The notes under the pieces: model-generated | What the model was told of the DNA's origin: nothing | Seen by the model: the letters and a program-made list of their open reading frames with translations, nothing else | Databases searched by the model: none | Translations under genes and position numbers: made by a program | Assembly: GCA_964489265.1 (NCBI GenBank) | Contig: CAZAXX010000001.1 | Location: 1-64,000 of the forward strand | Length of the DNA stretch: 64,000 nucleotides | Origin: CAYRUP01 sp964489265 | GTDB lineage: Bacteria; Pseudomonadota; Gammaproteobacteria; DSM-16500 | Reading direction: 5' to 3' | Shown: piece after piece, positions 62,786 to 64,000 of the stretch | Position numbering within the stretch: the first letter of the stretch is position 1 | Layout: each line of letters begins with the position of its first letter

Positions 62786-64000
62786 TTAATGTCCGGGACG
62801 ATTCTTTTGCTCTTGTGTTTTCGCCGCTTCTTGTCGATATTCTTCTGGGGTCTTGTTCCAGTTATCCTTTTCCTTAGGATCCGCATTATGTTTAATTAAT
62901 AAGTTCCATACTTCCTCTTGATGATTTTCCGCAGCATAGGACAAGGCTGTTTTAAATCCCATTGCACCATTACTAAAATTTGGATCCAATTTTGATTGGA
63001 GTAGCAGCTCAACAATAGCTACTTTTCCTTCTTGGGCAGCTATATGTAAGGGTAAATATAAAGAATCTATAAACTGTTTGGGTTGAAACTCAGAAGCGTC
63101 AAAACTAGCAAGAAGTTGTTTAATATCCTCTAAATTATTATCATCAATTTTTTTATCATGAATTGCTTTTCCTAATTTATAAGCAGGATGTTGTTTATAC
63201 TTTTTATCTAAATTTTTATCCATTTTCTCAAATAAATTTGTAGTTGAATGACTTTTATCGTTATCTCTTTTTCCACTATCGCTACGAAAGACGGTATTTT
63301 CATTGAGACCAGCATAAGCTACAGGCGATGCTGTAGTCGTGCTCAAATCTTTTTCTTCTTTCCTATTCTGTGAGCGACTGTTATCTTGGGCATGTCTCTG
63401 ATCAAATGAAACCACATCAAGCTCGGCTGTTCTTTTGTGCCATTTTTTATTATATGCATTAAATAATTCCCAAAAACTATTTATCGTCCCTTCTTCTGGT
63501 AAAAATTCTTGAGGTACGTGAGGTGGTTTTGAAAATGGGCTAAGTTTCTGTTGTCTATATAGTTGCTCTTCAATTGCCCTAGGAGTTTGATCCTCACAGA
63601 GATAAACTTCAGTCGCGCGTTCTCCTGAGGCTAAATTCGAATGTATTGAAAGTTCAGGTTTCAATAGAGCAATATTTTCTAATATACGTCGACCCACTCG
63701 TGGATCATTAGCAACATCATTCATATAACTTACAATATTAGATGGATATAGAACTCTTTTTTTGATTTCCAGCTCGTCTAATGTAGTATTCAATTTAGAA
63801 AAAGTATCAGTATCTTCCCACCGCTGCTTAATAAAAACCGTAGCTGAAATAATCGATTTTACATATTCAAAGCCATAATTGTTAAATAAATTTGTGAAAA
63901 AAACTTTCGCTTGATATCGAGAATCGGCAGATTTTTTTAAATGAACGTCTAAAAAATCAGATAGATTATTTAAAAAAGATTCCTGATCGCTACCTTTACC
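62786..64000 (-). CDS. ankyrin-repeat protein, partial (5' end beyond window)
   Basis: The frame stays open from the stop at 62786 to the right edge: 69 more codons precede an internal TTG at 63793. The known part is 404 residues. The C-terminal third has two ankyrin repeats (LPLHIAAQEGKVAIVELLLQ; TALSYAAENHQEEVWNLLIK), then NWNKTPEEY. The middle is low-complexity and charged. The C-terminus (EEYRQEAAKTQEQ) is Glu-rich like Dot/Icm substrates. It probably binds host proteins; this is inferred. Confidence 0.75.
   Translation of the reverse strand, partial: GKGSDQESFLNNLSDFLDVHLKKSADSRYQAKVFFTNLFNNYGFEYVKSIISATVFIKQRWEDTDTFSKLNTTLDELEIKKRVLYPSNIVSYMNDVANDPRVGRRILENIALLKPELSIHSNLASGERATEVYLCEDQTPRAIEEQLYRQQKLSPFSKPPHVPQEFLPEEGTINSFWELFNAYNKKWHKRTAELDVVSFDQRHAQDNSRSQNRKEEKDLSTTTASPVAYAGLNENTVFRSDSGKRDNDKSHSTTNLFEKMDKNLDKKYKQHPAYKLGKAIHDKKIDDNNLEDIKQLLASFDASEFQPKQFIDSLYLPLHIAAQEGKVAIVELLLQSKLDPNFSNGAMGFKTALSYAAENHQEEVWNLLIKHNADPKEKDNWNKTPEEYRQEAAKTQEQKNRPGH

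Noticed and set aside
1..64000. tRNA, rRNA, phage integrase or origin of replication
   Set aside because: I looked for cloverleaf-like stretches, conserved rRNA segments and integrase or dnaA motifs and saw none. A covariance-model scan would be needed to be sure for small RNAs.

Overview
The window looks like a chromosomal segment of an AT-rich gammaproteobacterium, most likely in the order Legionellales (relatives of Coxiella, Legionella and Aquicella). This is inferred from gene content: several long proteins with no recognisable family, an ankyrin-repeat protein, a Ulp1-like cysteine protease, a eukaryotic-like kinase fold, L,D-transpeptidases, a secreted M4 metalloprotease and many short GTCATCC...GGATGAC palindromes. 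No rRNA, tRNA, CRISPR array, integrase or intact insertion sequence was seen. No stretch longer than 300 bases lacks a gene.

Layout. 1-23 kb is a surface-polysaccharide locus. A minus-strand operon (rfbF, rfbG, a sugar C-methyltransferase, a GT2, a methyltransferase, an oxidoreductase cut by the window edge) would make and transfer a CDP-activated, probably branched 6-deoxyhexose. It is followed by two large membrane proteins, an acyltransferase, rfbB, an undecaprenyl-phosphate sugar transferase, galE, a GT4, galU, a GT39-like protein and ugd. Three unrecognised genes (11.2-12.3 and 13.6-15.4 kb) interrupt it. 23-35 kb is mixed housekeeping: cysZ-like, yhbY, pilT, an FKBP isomerase, dus, a PadR regulator with its membrane partner, a TPP enzyme, arfB, lolC and two L,D-transpeptidase lipoproteins.

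35.3-42.4 kb is a tight eight-gene minus-strand operon for a second glycan or glycan modification (two clear or likely glycosyltransferases, a nucleotidyltransferase, a glycerophosphodiesterase-like protein, a HAD phosphatase, a 2-oxoglutarate dioxygenase and a methyltransferase), divergent from a LuxR-type regulator across a 20-bp dyad. 43-46 kb holds small secreted proteins and unknowns.

46.1-48.3 kb is the most exciting part: a three-gene operon that fits a split borosin RiPP system. It has a 64-residue precursor with a good Shine-Dalgarno and TTG start, a SonM-like alpha-N-methyltransferase of the tetrapyrrole-methylase fold starting just after the precursor stop, and an MFS transporter. 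A MATE exporter is divergent from it.

48-64 kb is an accessory and host-interaction region: an SDR, an unknown protein, a 167-bp near-perfect hairpin, an MsbA-like ABC exporter, the Ulp1-like protease, a triple YbjQ-domain protein, a TPM protein, the kinase-like protein, a VanX-like dipeptidase, a third L,D-transpeptidase, the M4 protease, a 2H phosphoesterase and the ankyrin protein that runs off the right edge.
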